Positions 1 to 8,054 of a stretch of 64,000 nucleotides of DNA are shown here, piece after piece. The stretch is from Cytophagales bacterium (lineage in GTDB: Bacteria > Bacteroidota > Bacteroidia > Cytophagales > Cyclobacteriaceae). The position numbers were made by a program, and so were the translations under genes. Numbering within the stretch: position 1 is the first letter of the stretch; every line of letters starts with the position of its first letter. The DNA is taken from assembly GCA_017303805.1 (NCBI GenBank), contig JAFLBQ010000003.1, forward strand, positions 296,821-360,820. Direction: 5' to 3'. Under the pieces are notes generated by a model, which was not told the origin of the DNA, ran no database searches, and was given only the letters and a program-made list of their open reading frames with translations.

Positions 1-1
1 A

Positions 2-199
2 ACGTTGATCTCCAACAGCGACTTTGAAAATTTTAAAGGCGGTTATCAGGGCAAGGGCCATCAATACCTGCAAGGCACCGTGCACCTGGAAAAACTTCTG
101 GAATGGGCCAGCCGGGACGATGTAAGTGTTATTCTGGCGCCACAGCCCAACCTTGCAACCGCCCGGCAACCGGTTGCTGTTGAGCGCCTGCTGGCATAA
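2..199 (+). CDS. C-terminal end of an unrecognised protein (5' end outside window)
   Basis: The frame is open from the first bases of the window and stops at TAA 197-199, so only the last 65 or so residues are visible. A TTG at 5 could be read as a start, but the protein more likely begins upstream. The tail reads as a soluble protein with a GGYQGKGHQYLQG stretch and then a short hydrophobic strand (VSVILAPQPN). I do not recognise the family; it is not NqrE, which usually precedes nqrF. A hairpin terminator follows directly, so it is transcribed separately from nqrF. Confidence 0.6.
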   Translation, partial: TLISNSDFENFKGGYQGKGHQYLQGTVHLEKLLEWASRDDVSVILAPQPNLATARQPVAVERLLA

Positions 200-223
200 T
201 ACTATTACTACTTCAACAACCTA

Positions 224-253
224 CTGGCAATCATCCGATTGCCAGTTTTGTTT
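224..253 (+). terminator. Rho-independent terminator after the first gene
   Basis: Perfect 8-bp stem CTGGCAAT / ATTGCCAG (224-231 and 238-245) with loop CATCCG, followed by TTTTGTTT. It separates the upstream gene from nqrF. Confidence 0.7.
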
Positions 254-313
254 CGGGCCATTACGGCTAACTTTTTCGATGCCTTTCTAATGGGGTGTTT
301 TCGCTCCGTTACC

Positions 314-321
314 TATATTTG
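314..321 (+). promoter_or_regulatory. Bacteroidota -7 promoter box of nqrF
   Basis: TATATTTG matches the TAnnTTTG consensus of the Bacteroidota housekeeping sigma factor and lies 26 bases before the nqrF ATG. No clean TTTG -33 box is seen at the right spacing. Confidence 0.5.
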
Positions 322-347
322 TACCCCAAGGTAAATCGATCTAATCC

Positions 348-1640
348 ATGATAATCTTCACTTCTATTGCGGCCTTTACGGTGGTAATTTTGCTGTTGGT
401 AGGCTTGCTGCTCTTCGCCCAAAAAAGACTGGTACAATCAGGGCCGGTAAAAATTGTAATCAATGGCGAAAAAACAATTACGGTATCGGCCGGAAGTTCT
501 TTACTAACTACGCTGGCCAATGAAAAAATCTTCCTGCCTTCGGCTTGCGGTGGTGGTGGCACCTGCGCCATGTGTAAATGTGTGGTAGAAGCGGGTGGTG
601 GCGATGTGTTGCCAACCGAGGTAGGGCATCTTTCCCGCAAGGAACAAAAAGAACACGTGCGGTTAGGCTGCCAGGTAAAAGTGAAGCAAGACCTTGACAT
701 CCGTATTCCGGAAGAAATTTTTGGTATTAAGAAGTGGGAATGCGAGGTAGTGAGCAACTACAACGTATCTACCTTTATTAAGGAGTTTGTTGTAAAACTG
801 CCACCGGGCGAAACTTTAAAATTTGAGGCCGGTGGTTATATTCAGATTGATGTGCCGGCTCTTACGGTAGATTACAAAACCATAGACATTACCCCGCATC
901 CGGATTTAGGCCATAAGCCCGATGTGTTTCAAGGCGACTGGGATAAGTTTAAGTTGTGGGATCTGAAAATGAAGAACGATGAGCCCATCTTCCGGGCTTA
1001 TTCCATGGCTAACCACCCGGCCGAAGGAAACATTGTGATGTTGAACATTCGGGTAGCAACCCCACCGTGGGACCGGGCCAACAATAAGTGGATGGATGTA
1101 AATCCTGGTATTTGTTCATCGTATGTATTCTCGCGCAAGCCGGGCGATAAAGTAACCGTTTCGGGCCCGTATGGCGAGTTCCACATTAACAAGACTCAGC
1201 GCGAAATGATTTATATAGGCGGTGGTGCCGGCATGGCTCCGTTGCGGGCGCAAATCTTCCACCTGTTTCATACCGAAAAAACAAATCGCAAAGTTTCTTA
1301 TTGGTATGGCGGCCGTTCTAAAAAAGAATTGTTCTATGTAGAACACTTCCGTAAAATCGAACAAGAGTTTTCGAACTTTCAGTTTAACATCGGCCTGTCA
1401 GAACCATTGCCCGAAGACAACTGGAAAGTGAAAAAATCTTTAGACGACAAAGAAGCAGATGGCTACATTGGTTTTATTCACAAGTGTTTATACGATAACT
1501 ACCTGGCCAAACATAAATCGCCCGAGGATGTGGAGTTTTACCTTTGTGGCCCACCCATGATGAATGCCGCAGTTCTTAAAATGCTGGACGATATGGGTAT
1601 TCCGAAAGAGAATGTTCGCTTTGACGACTTTGGAGGGTAA
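348..1640 (+). CDS. nqrF: Na+-translocating NADH:quinone reductase subunit F
   Basis: NqrF is the NADH-oxidising entry subunit of Na+-NQR; it passes electrons through FAD and a 2Fe-2S cluster to the membrane subunits. The 430-residue protein has an N-terminal membrane helix (about 3-24), a plant-type ferredoxin domain with ligands C67, C73, C76 and C108, a FAD-binding motif RAYSMAN (about 215), an NAD-binding glycine stretch [12 protein letters not shown] (about 290) and the C-terminal CGPPMMN motif. Length fits the family. The gene stands alone here, with a terminator before it, its own promoter and a terminator after it, whereas nqrF is often the last gene of an nqrABCDEF operon. The other subunits are not in this window. 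Identification is secure. Confidence 0.96.
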   Translation: MIIFTSIAAFTVVILLLVGLLLFAQKRLVQSGPVKIVINGEKTITVSAGSSLLTTLANEKIFLPSACGGGGTCAMCKCVVEAGGGDVLPTEVGHLSRKEQKEHVRLGCQVKVKQDLDIRIPEEIFGIKKWECEVVSNYNVSTFIKEFVVKLPPGETLKFEAGGYIQIDVPALTVDYKTIDITPHPDLGHKPDVFQGDWDKFKLWDLKMKNDEPIFRAYSMANHPAEGNIVMLNIRVATPPWDRANNKWMDVNPGICSSYVFSRKPGDKVTVSGPYGEFHINKTQREMIYIGGGAGMAPLRAQIFHLFHTEKTNRKVSYWYGGRSKKELFYVEHFRKIEQEFSNFQFNIGLSEPLPEDNWKVKKSLDDKEADGYIGFIHKCLYDNYLAKHKSPEDVEFYLCGPPMMNAAVLKMLDDMGIPKENVRFDDFGG

Positions 1641-1661
1641 TCTCATCCCAGATTTAAAATT

Positions 1662-1690
1662 AAAGGAGGGCTAGGTCTCTCCTTTTTTAT
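1662..1690 (+). terminator. Rho-independent terminator after nqrF
   Basis: Stem AAAGGAG / CTCCTTT (1662-1668, 1679-1685) with a 10-base loop, running into a T-rich tract TTTTATTTT. Confidence 0.65.
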
Positions 1691-1717
1691 TTTATAGGGG
1701 ATGTGTTTTCGATTGAT

Positions 1718-1725
1718 TAGTTTTG
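1718..1725 (+). promoter_or_regulatory. Bacteroidota -7 promoter box of the arginase-like gene
   Basis: TAGTTTTG fits TAnnTTTG and sits 16 bases before the ATG at 1742. No good -33 TTTG is present. Confidence 0.45.
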
Positions 1726-1741
1726 TTTAAAGATCGTGCGC

Positions 1742-2902
1742 ATGGACCTAACCATCCTCTTCTCTCCGATTGACGAATCTATTTATCAAAAAAACTATGC
1801 ACCCAACTCGTTATTCAAAAGCATGCGGGTGTATGGCGATAAAATGCCCGACTATAAAGACAGTCACATTGCCTTGATTGGTGTAAGGGAAGGACGTGGA
1901 AGTACCAGCAACCCGGGTGCTGCGTATGGCCCCGATGAAATCCGGAAGAAATTATATCACCTAAAAAAAGGAACCGGGGCCTATCGAATTGTGGACCTCG
2001 GCAATCTTAAACCCGGCATCGACCTGGACGAAACCTATGTGCGCCTGAGTGAAGTGTGCCGCATTTTGTTAGAGCACAACGTGTTGCCCCTCATTCTTGG
2101 AGGCACACACGATCTTGATTACGGACAGTTTAGGGGTTATGAAGAAATGGAAAAACTGGTGAGCCTGCTCAACATCGATGCCTTTCTTGATCTGGACGAT
2201 CACCGCGAAGCAGACAAAGCCAACCAGCACATTCATAAAATTCTTTTACACGAACCCAACTATCTGCTGAGTTACACCCATCTTGCCCACCAGCTTTACC
2301 TGATTGACCCGGCTTCGGTTGCTATTTTGGAGAAACTCTACTTCGAAGCGTTTCGCGTGGGGCAAATGCGCACTAACCTGGCCGAGATGGAGCCCGCCAT
2401 TCGCAATGCCGACTTAATGAGTTTTGATATTACGGCCATTCGCTCTTCCGATGCCCCGGGCAATGCCAATGCACAACCTTTTGGGCTTACAGGCGAAGAA
2501 GCTTGCCAACTTTGTTGGTATGCCGGCATGAATGAAAAATTAAGCTCCGTGGGGATTTACGAATACAATCCGGAACTGGATGATGCCCACAAGAAAACCG
2601 CCTCTGTAATCGCCACCATGATCTGGTATTTTGTGGAAGGGTTCTACCATCGCAAAAACGAACACAACTTCCGTAGCAACGATTTTCTGAAGTACGTGGT
2701 GGCCATGCCTGCCCAACCCGAAACCATTACCTTTTATAAAAGTAAGCTCACGGAAAAGTGGTGGTTGGAGGTAGCCTATCATCAACCCGGGGCCCGCTAT
2801 GCCCGCAACAGCATTGTTCCTTGCAGCTATACCGATTATCAAACAGCCACCAAAGGCGATGTGCCCGAAAGGTACATTTCAACGCTGGCGCGATTTAGTT
2901 AA
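1742..2902 (+). CDS. Arginase/formimidoylglutamase-superfamily protein with degenerate metal site
   Basis: The 386-residue protein is homologous to arginases and formimidoylglutamases, Mn2+ ureohydrolases. The fold markers are the GGTHDLDYG motif (about 118-126), a DAFLDLDDH stretch where the family normally has DAHxD, and SFDITAIRSSDAPGN where it normally has SxDxDxxDP. Thus one His remains but the DAHxD histidine and at least one aspartate of the third motif are replaced. Related proteins with this altered motif are, to my recollection, widespread in Bacteroidota and annotated formimidoylglutamase; whether they are enzymes is unclear. I chose ATG 1742 rather than GTG 1736 because of the promoter spacing. 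The 3' end overlaps the convergent Nramp gene by 8 bases. Confidence 0.85.
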   Translation: MDLTILFSPIDESIYQKNYAPNSLFKSMRVYGDKMPDYKDSHIALIGVREGRGSTSNPGAAYGPDEIRKKLYHLKKGTGAYRIVDLGNLKPGIDLDETYVRLSEVCRILLEHNVLPLILGGTHDLDYGQFRGYEEMEKLVSLLNIDAFLDLDDHREADKANQHIHKILLHEPNYLLSYTHLAHQLYLIDPASVAILEKLYFEAFRVGQMRTNLAEMEPAIRNADLMSFDITAIRSSDAPGNANAQPFGLTGEEACQLCWYAGMNEKLSSVGIYEYNPELDDAHKKTASVIATMIWYFVEGFYHRKNEHNFRSNDFLKYVVAMPAQPETITFYKSKLTEKWWLEVAYHQPGARYARNSIVPCSYTDYQTATKGDVPERYISTLARFS

Positions 2903-4160
2903 CGTTAACTTTTCCTTTGAATAATTGAACAACCAGCAGGCCCACCGCTACGGCTGCCACAATCACTACCACCATCGGGTTACCGGAACCCAGATTAAAT
3001 GCACTTACAATTGCTTTGTCCACATTGTTTAAACCGATAAACAACGTGAGGGCAAAAATCAATAGCAGCACCCCGTTATACCATTTCTTGTGTTGATGTT
3101 GCACCGCTACAAGGTGCGCATCGTTCACCAACAAAATCAAAAACCAGGTTAGCAGCGGAAGCACAAGTCCGTTTAATGCTTGTGCCGTTAGAATAACGGG
3201 TATTGGTTTTACATTGCTAATGCCAAAACAAAAGCCGGTTAGTAATACCAGTGCCCACACCAGCCGCGTACTGCGTTTACTTTCGGCACCTAATACATTG
3301 TTAGCAATAAGCGAGGCGGCATATGGAGCTGTAAGCGTTGAAGAAAATCCTGCGGCAAACAAACCGGCACCTAATACCCAATTGCCCCACACTCCTAAAT
3401 CCGCTTGTAGTTTTTCTGCGAACAATCCAAACGATGTAAACCCGCCTGCATGTGCACCGGCCAAAAGAATGCACGCAGTAACCAAACCACCCACCAAAAC
3501 GGAAATAGTTAACCCGATTCGCATAAGCGGAATGGTAGTACCCTTGCTGATGGCAGACCCGATAAAAATATTGTAAGGCACAATGGTGGTGCCCACCAAG
3601 GCTAACGCAATCCACTCGCTACCGGCAGGCAATGCCGGAATAAGCGCGTGTTGAAACAGCGCGCCTGTGGTAAACTCTGCACGCCAGGCCAACACACCGA
3701 ACGAAGCAGCCATAATTGCCACCAAAGCCATCATGATAGCAGAAATAAACTTGCTGCCACCTGCCCATAGTATGCAGCCGGCACTAATTGTAATAGCGAT
3801 AGTAAACCAGCGCCCATCGCCCGGCAGCAATAAGCTTAAGCCCGAAACTGCACCCAGAATATTTCCTGCCTCGTATGCCGCGCAGCCCAGCAAAACCGGA
3901 AATGCCACCAACCATTTAAGCCAGCGTAGTTTAAATTTTTTCTCGATGCACTGGCCAAACGTTAACCCGCTGCTGATTATTACCCGAGCCGAAACTTCCT
4001 GCAATACAATGCATGCAAGTGTTGCAAATACAACTGCCCACAGTAACCGCAATTGAAACCCGGCACCGGCTGTTAAAGCCGTGGTAATGGTGCCCGGCCC
4101 GATAAACGCTGCCGAAATGATTGACCATAACACTACACTTTTAATTCTGTCGAGTTTCAT
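2895..4160 (-). CDS. Nramp-family divalent metal transporter homologue, atypical metal site
   Basis: A 421-residue, highly hydrophobic protein with about 11 membrane helices and the Nramp (SLC11) layout. In canonical members helix 1 carries DPGN and helix 6 carries MPHN, which coordinate Mn2+/Fe2+. Here the matching motifs read GPGT (residues 21-24) and VPYN (194-197), so the helix-1 Asp and Asn and the helix-6 Met and His are all changed. It is therefore an Nramp-fold protein whose substrate cannot be assumed to be Mn2+. The open frame extends to a TTG at 4190, but ATG 4160 starts just before helix 1 and is preferred. It is divergent from the DoxX gene. Confidence 0.85.
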   Translation of the reverse strand: MKLDRIKSVVLWSIISAAFIGPGTITTALTAGAGFQLRLLWAVVFATLACIVLQEVSARVIISSGLTFGQCIEKKFKLRWLKWLVAFPVLLGCAAYEAGNILGAVSGLSLLLPGDGRWFTIAITISAGCILWAGGSKFISAIMMALVAIMAASFGVLAWRAEFTTGALFQHALIPALPAGSEWIALALVGTTIVPYNIFIGSAISKGTTIPLMRIGLTISVLVGGLVTACILLAGAHAGGFTSFGLFAEKLQADLGVWGNWVLGAGLFAAGFSSTLTAPYAASLIANNVLGAESKRSTRLVWALVLLTGFCFGISNVKPIPVILTAQALNGLVLPLLTWFLILLVNDAHLVAVQHQHKKWYNGVLLLIFALTLFIGLNNVDKAIVSAFNLGSGNPMVVVIVAAVAVGLLVVQLFKGKVNVN

Positions 4161-4252
4161 GCCACCTAAAAATATAGGTTTGAACTTCAATCTGCATCAT
4201 CCTTATAAAAGTATTGGTTGTCTGCAATTGCCAGAGTTTGTACCTTCCACAT

Positions 4253-4627
4253 ATGCGAACCGAAAAGATAGCCTTACTCATAATCCGTTTTGCTGCGGCC
4301 GGCACCATGCTACTACATGGCATTGCCCGAATTGTAAATGCGGGCGTTACTCCGTTTGATGGATTTTTGACAGGTTTTGGTTTTCCTGCTTATACCGCAT
4401 GGGCAATAACTATTTTTGAAATTGGTGCGGCCCTGGCGTTACTGCTTAATAAATGGGTAGCTGTAATTTGTACTTTGTTTATACTTCAACTGTTGATGGG
4501 AATAATTTTAGTGCACGGCCGCGAAGGGTGGTTTGTGGTGGGTGCCGGAAGAAATGGAGTAGAGTACAGTGTGCTGCTGATTCTCTGTTTTGTCAGCACC
4601 GCGTTAGCTTCAAGAAAATCGAATTAA
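4253..4627 (+). CDS. DoxX-family small membrane protein
   Basis: Predicted 124-residue integral membrane protein with four helices. The pattern of an N-terminal helix ending RFAAAGTMLLHGIARI, a central FEIGAALALLL helix and a short basic tail is typical of DoxX-type proteins. DoxX proteins are linked to redox or thiol homeostasis, but this copy has no informative neighbour. ATG 4253 is chosen over the longer frame from 4214 because it begins right before the first hydrophobic segment. Confidence 0.82.
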   Translation: MRTEKIALLIIRFAAAGTMLLHGIARIVNAGVTPFDGFLTGFGFPAYTAWAITIFEIGAALALLLNKWVAVICTLFILQLLMGIILVHGREGWFVVGAGRNGVEYSVLLILCFVSTALASRKSN

Positions 4628-4648
4628 AAATTTTTATAGTGCTCTTAC

Positions 4649-4680
4649 TTTGAGGTTAGCCCTAAACCATTTTACATTTG
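4649..4680 (+). promoter_or_regulatory. Full Bacteroidota promoter of a small transcript before rtcB
   Basis: TTTG at 4649-4652, a 20-base spacer and TACATTTG at 4673-4680: both consensus elements at normal spacing. The start of transcription should lie near 4684-4687, i.e. almost on the ATG of a 25-codon frame. Confidence 0.6.
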
Positions 4681-4684
4681 CACC

Positions 4685-4811
4685 ATGCTACGAGTAACAA
4701 TGCGATATCAAGGTAACAAACCAGCAAGTGATTGCGTTTGTAGGCCACGGATTTTCAGTTGATCAATACCTGATCACAAACTGAAAACCCGGGCTGCGTC
4801 CGGGTTTTTTT
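4685..4811 (+). ncRNA. Candidate small RNA or leader transcript upstream of rtcB
   Basis: A promoter and a strong terminator delimit a transcript of about 125 nt. It contains an internal stem TTCAGTT / AACTGAA (4754-4760, 4779-4785) enclosing GATCA / TGATC, then the terminator hairpin. A 25-codon frame (ATG 4685 to TGA 4760-4762) starts at the predicted 5' end and stops at the base of the first stem, an arrangement like an attenuator leader peptide. No known RNA family was recognised. It could be an independent sRNA or a leader controlling rtcB, which starts 89 bases after the terminator. Confidence 0.4.
4784..4811 (+). terminator. Strong Rho-independent terminator
   Basis: Stem AAAACCCGG / CCGGGTTTT around the loop GCTGCGT, followed by an unbroken run of T (4805-4811). 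It ends the small transcript before rtcB. Confidence 0.8.
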
Positions 4812-4899
4812 ATTTCATCTCGGACAATTAAAAAAACAAAACATCGGTACACGATGCGTGGCATTGTTTTGCCCAAAGCAAAAAACAATTATTTACACA

Positions 4900-6315
4900 A
4901 TGAAAAGAAAAATAGTAAGTGGTAAAGACCTGATTAAATTAAGTTACCCAGAAGGAAAAGCAATCGGTACTGCTATTAATACCATATTGAAATACTTTCG
5001 CAGAAGCGAGAAAGAAGAAATATACGATGCGTTAAAAGCTGTGTTGGCTAACCCCAAAGCTTTTGTGCAAGATTCTATCTGGAGCAAAACAGCATTGGCA
5101 CTTGCACCTTCTGAAAAAAAATCGTTGGTGCATGAGTTGTTGAAAAACAGAATCGACTATCAGATTTACGGAGGTGCTGAAATTGAAGAAGGTGCGCGTA
5201 ACCAAATGGAAATTGCCATGAAGTTACCCATTACGGTGGCCGGAGCTTTAATGCCCGATGCGCACCAGGGTTATGGTTTACCAATTGGTGGTGTGTTGGC
5301 TACGCATAATGCAGTTATACCATATGGTGTTGGGGTGGATATAGGCTGCCGGATGTGCTTAACCGCATACCCGCTCGATGAAAAGTTTTTAACCAGACAT
5401 CAGGCCAACCTGAATCAAATACTGGTGGACACAACCTGTTTTGGCAGGGCCGTATTTAAACGACCGAAAGGGCATGAAGTGCTTGACCGGACTTTGTTTA
5501 ATGAAATAACTCTGCTGAAAAATTTACAAGGCAGAGCCGCCATGCAGATTGGATCATCAGGAAGTGGAAATCATTTTGTTGAATTTGGGTTGCTTGAATT
5601 GCCGGAACGTAACGAATGGAAGCTGGCAAGTGGCAACTATGTAGCGGTGCTTTCACATTCAGGTTCGCGTGGGTTAGGCGCAGAAATAGCAAGGCACTAT
5701 ACGCGCGTGGCAAAAGAAACTTGTCACTTACCTGGCGAAGCAGCTAACCTGGCGTGGCTCGATTTAAACACGGAAGCCGGACAGGAATATTGGCTTGCCA
5801 TGAATTTAGCAGGTGACTATGCTTCGGCTAATCACCATCAGATTCATGAACGAATTGCGGCAGCGTTAGGTGAGCAACCGCTGTTACAAGTTGAGAACCA
5901 CCACAACTTTGCGTGGAAGGAAACGCTTGGTGAAGGCACCGAAGTAATTGTGCATCGCAAAGGCGCTACACCGGCTGGTGAAGGGGCGCTGGGAATTATT
6001 CCAGGCTCCATGACTTCGCCCGGGTATATCGTGAAGGGCAAAGGCAATGCTGCCTCTATCAACTCTGCCTCGCACGGGGCGGGCAGGGTAATGTCGCGGA
6101 GTGCCGCAAAGAATACCATCACCAAAAAAATGCTGAAGCAGGAATTGCTAAAGCATGAAGTGGAATTGATTGGCGGTGGTCTGGACGAGGCGCCTATGGT
6201 TTACAAAGACATCCGGAAAGTAATGCACTACCAGGTTGAACTTGTAGAAGTGCTCGGAACGTTTACCCCGAAGATTGTAAGAATGTGTGGCGATGATTCG
6301 CCCGCTGAAGATTAA
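4900..6315 (+). CDS. rtcB: RNA-splicing ligase RtcB
   Basis: RtcB joins RNA 2',3'-cyclic phosphate or 3'-phosphate ends to 5'-OH ends using GTP and Mn2+. The 471-residue protein shows the family signatures in order: PDAHQGYGLPIGG, GVGVDIGCRM (metal ligands Asp and Cys), SGNHFVEFG, LSHSGSRGLG, ENHHNFAW and the SHGAGRVMSR motif containing the His that takes GMP. Length is that of bacterial RtcB proteins. The frame is open back to 4858, but ATG 4900 gives the usual N-terminus. Neither rtcA nor an archease gene is adjacent. A degenerate heptad repeat lies between its stop and the next gene. Confidence 0.95.
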   Translation: MKRKIVSGKDLIKLSYPEGKAIGTAINTILKYFRRSEKEEIYDALKAVLANPKAFVQDSIWSKTALALAPSEKKSLVHELLKNRIDYQIYGGAEIEEGARNQMEIAMKLPITVAGALMPDAHQGYGLPIGGVLATHNAVIPYGVGVDIGCRMCLTAYPLDEKFLTRHQANLNQILVDTTCFGRAVFKRPKGHEVLDRTLFNEITLLKNLQGRAAMQIGSSGSGNHFVEFGLLELPERNEWKLASGNYVAVLSHSGSRGLGAEIARHYTRVAKETCHLPGEAANLAWLDLNTEAGQEYWLAMNLAGDYASANHHQIHERIAAALGEQPLLQVENHHNFAWKETLGEGTEVIVHRKGATPAGEGALGIIPGSMTSPGYIVKGKGNAASINSASHGAGRVMSRSAAKNTITKKMLKQELLKHEVELIGGGLDEAPMVYKDIRKVMHYQVELVEVLGTFTPKIVRMCGDDSPAED

Positions 6316-6373
6316 AAAGCAGAAAGCAATAAAGCGTTAAGCTTCCTGCTTTCCGCTTTAAACACTTTACGCT
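6316..6373 (+). repeat. Degenerate heptanucleotide array with inverted halves
   Basis: Between rtcB and the TPR gene the sequence falls into 7-base units with GC at positions 4-5: AAAGCAG, AAAGCAA, (T), AAAGCGT, TAAGCTT, CCTGCTT, TCCGCTT, then two weaker units. The first half carries AAAGC and the second GCTT, so the array turns into its reverse complement around AAGCTT. No coding sense. It resembles the other heptad arrays at 17368, 19145 and 52550 in period but not in sequence. Confidence 0.5.
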
Positions 6374-6383
6374 TTTTAAAATT

Positions 6384-6884
6384 ATGGAATTACAATGGAT
6401 GAATATACACCTGACTCAGGCAGAGCAGATGTTCTACAATAATCAGGTACCAGAGGGTTTGGCCGTATTGCAAAACCTGTTGTATGAAGAACCAGGCTAT
6501 GCGCAGTTGCATAACCATTTAGGCTGGGCATACTTGTACTACACACAGGATATGGCGCAGGCAGAGCTGCACCTGAAGCTGGCCATCCGGTTCAATGTCG
6601 CGTATGCACCGCCATACCTGCACCTGGGTAACCTATTGATCCGGTTGGCACGGTACACCGAAGCGCTGGAATACCTGCACAAAGGTTTGCACCAGCAGCA
6701 AGCCAATAAAGTTGCCTTTTTAGAGGTGCTGGCACAGGTGTATGAACTGCGGAGGGATTTTACCAACGCGATAAAGCACTACAAACAAGCGCTGGTTGCC
6801 ACTACCGGGTTTGAGACAGGCCAACTGATGGAAGGCATTAAAAGATGCCAGAAAAAAAGATGGACGATGCTGTTTGCGTTTTAA
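6384..6884 (+). CDS. TPR-repeat protein
   Basis: A 166-residue soluble protein made of about four tetratricopeptide repeats, seen from the regular pattern of small and aromatic residues (for example HNHLGWAYLYYTQDMAQAEL, PPYLHLGNLLIRLARYTEAL, LEVLAQVYELRRDFTNAI). TPRs mediate protein contacts; no catalytic domain and no signal peptide is present. The last residues are basic (KRCQKKR). It may be co-transcribed with rtcB, 68 bases upstream, and is closed by a strong terminator. Specific function unknown. Confidence 0.82.
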   Translation: MELQWMNIHLTQAEQMFYNNQVPEGLAVLQNLLYEEPGYAQLHNHLGWAYLYYTQDMAQAELHLKLAIRFNVAYAPPYLHLGNLLIRLARYTEALEYLHKGLHQQQANKVAFLEVLAQVYELRRDFTNAIKHYKQALVATTGFETGQLMEGIKRCQKKRWTMLFAF

Positions 6885-6885
6885 T

Positions 6886-6917
6886 AAAATAGGGCGGTGC
6901 ATACCGCCCTATTTTTC
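6886..6917 (+). terminator. Strong Rho-independent terminator
   Basis: Perfect 13-bp stem AAAATAGGGCGGT / ACCGCCCTATTTT (6886-6898, 6903-6915) with loop GCAT and T-rich end. Confidence 0.88.
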
Positions 6918-6971
6918 TTACAACCAAAGTATTGGTTTTAGTAGCTTTAAGATTCTTAAACACATTAAACC

Positions 6972-8048
6972 TTGAAAACTATCCTTCTTGTTGCGGGAGT
7001 CTTTATTTTTCTTTTTGTAGCCTATCTTGTTAGTCTTTTTTTCCGTGTGGGAAAACCGGTTAATGCTGCGCGTTCCGATTCGTACTATCATCACCGATGG
7101 AAAAATAAAATTATCTATTCGCCCATGGGCAACTGGTTTGAGTTGGGGTACAGCGAACTGGAAGCCGACCCGAAAACGTTTACCGTACTTTCCAAAGAAT
7201 TTGCGAAAGATCACCAACATGGTTATTGGAAAGATGCCATTCAAAATGTTGAGCATGCCAGTTTTACCGTTGACGACCAGGGGGTACCCAAAGATGCCCA
7301 CCATGTTTACTATCATTTGGAATATGGAGATTCGTTGCAGCGTATTGACGGTGCCGACCCACAAAGTTATGAGAGCTACCAACCTTTAAATAATAAATGG
7401 AACTACTACGCCTGGGGCCGCGATAAAAATCAAATCTACCTCAATGGTAAAAAGATTGCGGTTGATCGGGCCACGTTTACTGTACTCAATGCAACCATAG
7501 CCACAGACTCAGCCAGCATTTACATTATTCAGCGCGACTACAATCAGGTTGGTGGGGCACGTACCGGAGTGCAGGTGTTACAAAAAGCTGCACATCCCGG
7601 GGGATTACCCCGTGTAATTTCCGAAAACTATGTGCAGTTTACTAACCAACTCGTGTTATCAAACTGGAAGGTTGACTTTGCCCTACTTACCTTCGAGCAC
7701 ATTGAGTCTATAAGAATTATTGATGACCGGAACCTTGTTGTTAACACCACGCTGGTAAGCGATGGCGAGCGCATGGCGGAAGTGGATATTGCCACCCTTG
7801 AAATTCTGAATCGGGATTATTTAAAAGATAAACACCACGTGTTTTACGACCGTAAAAAAATTGCAGAAGCCGATGCTGAAACTTTTACATTGGTATTTGA
7901 GGACTACGCAAAAGATAAGACCCACGTGTATTTTAAAGATCAGGTTTTGAAAGATGCTAACCCGGCAACAATTACTTACAACTATGCGGCTGGCGTTGCA
8001 ACCGATGGGAAACTCCGGTTTAAAGATGGCGTGGTGGTTGAGGAATAA
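6972..8048 (+). CDS. DKNYY-repeat protein with N-terminal membrane anchor
   Basis: A 358-residue protein with one N-terminal hydrophobic helix (about 3-23) followed by a beta-rich domain of repeated units in which phrases such as KDKHHVFYDRKKI, KDKTHVYFKDQVL and RDKNQIYLNGKKI recur. This pattern is the DKNYY family, found mostly in Bacteroidota and a few Proteobacteria, of unknown function. The start is TTG at 6972: a stop codon lies two codons upstream and no ATG precedes the anchor helix. It is probably an extracytoplasmic, membrane-tethered protein. Confidence 0.8.
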   Translation: MKTILLVAGVFIFLFVAYLVSLFFRVGKPVNAARSDSYYHHRWKNKIIYSPMGNWFELGYSELEADPKTFTVLSKEFAKDHQHGYWKDAIQNVEHASFTVDDQGVPKDAHHVYYHLEYGDSLQRIDGADPQSYESYQPLNNKWNYYAWGRDKNQIYLNGKKIAVDRATFTVLNATIATDSASIYIIQRDYNQVGGARTGVQVLQKAAHPGGLPRVISENYVQFTNQLVLSNWKVDFALLTFEHIESIRIIDDRNLVVNTTLVSDGERMAEVDIATLEILNRDYLKDKHHVFYDRKKIAEADAETFTLVFEDYAKDKTHVYFKDQVLKDANPATITYNYAAGVATDGKLRFKDGVVVEE

Positions 8049-8054
8049 AGGTTG

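Noticed and set aside
4858-4899. Upstream extension of rtcB to 4858
   Set aside because: The added residues do not belong to the family; ATG 4900 gives the normal RtcB N-terminus.
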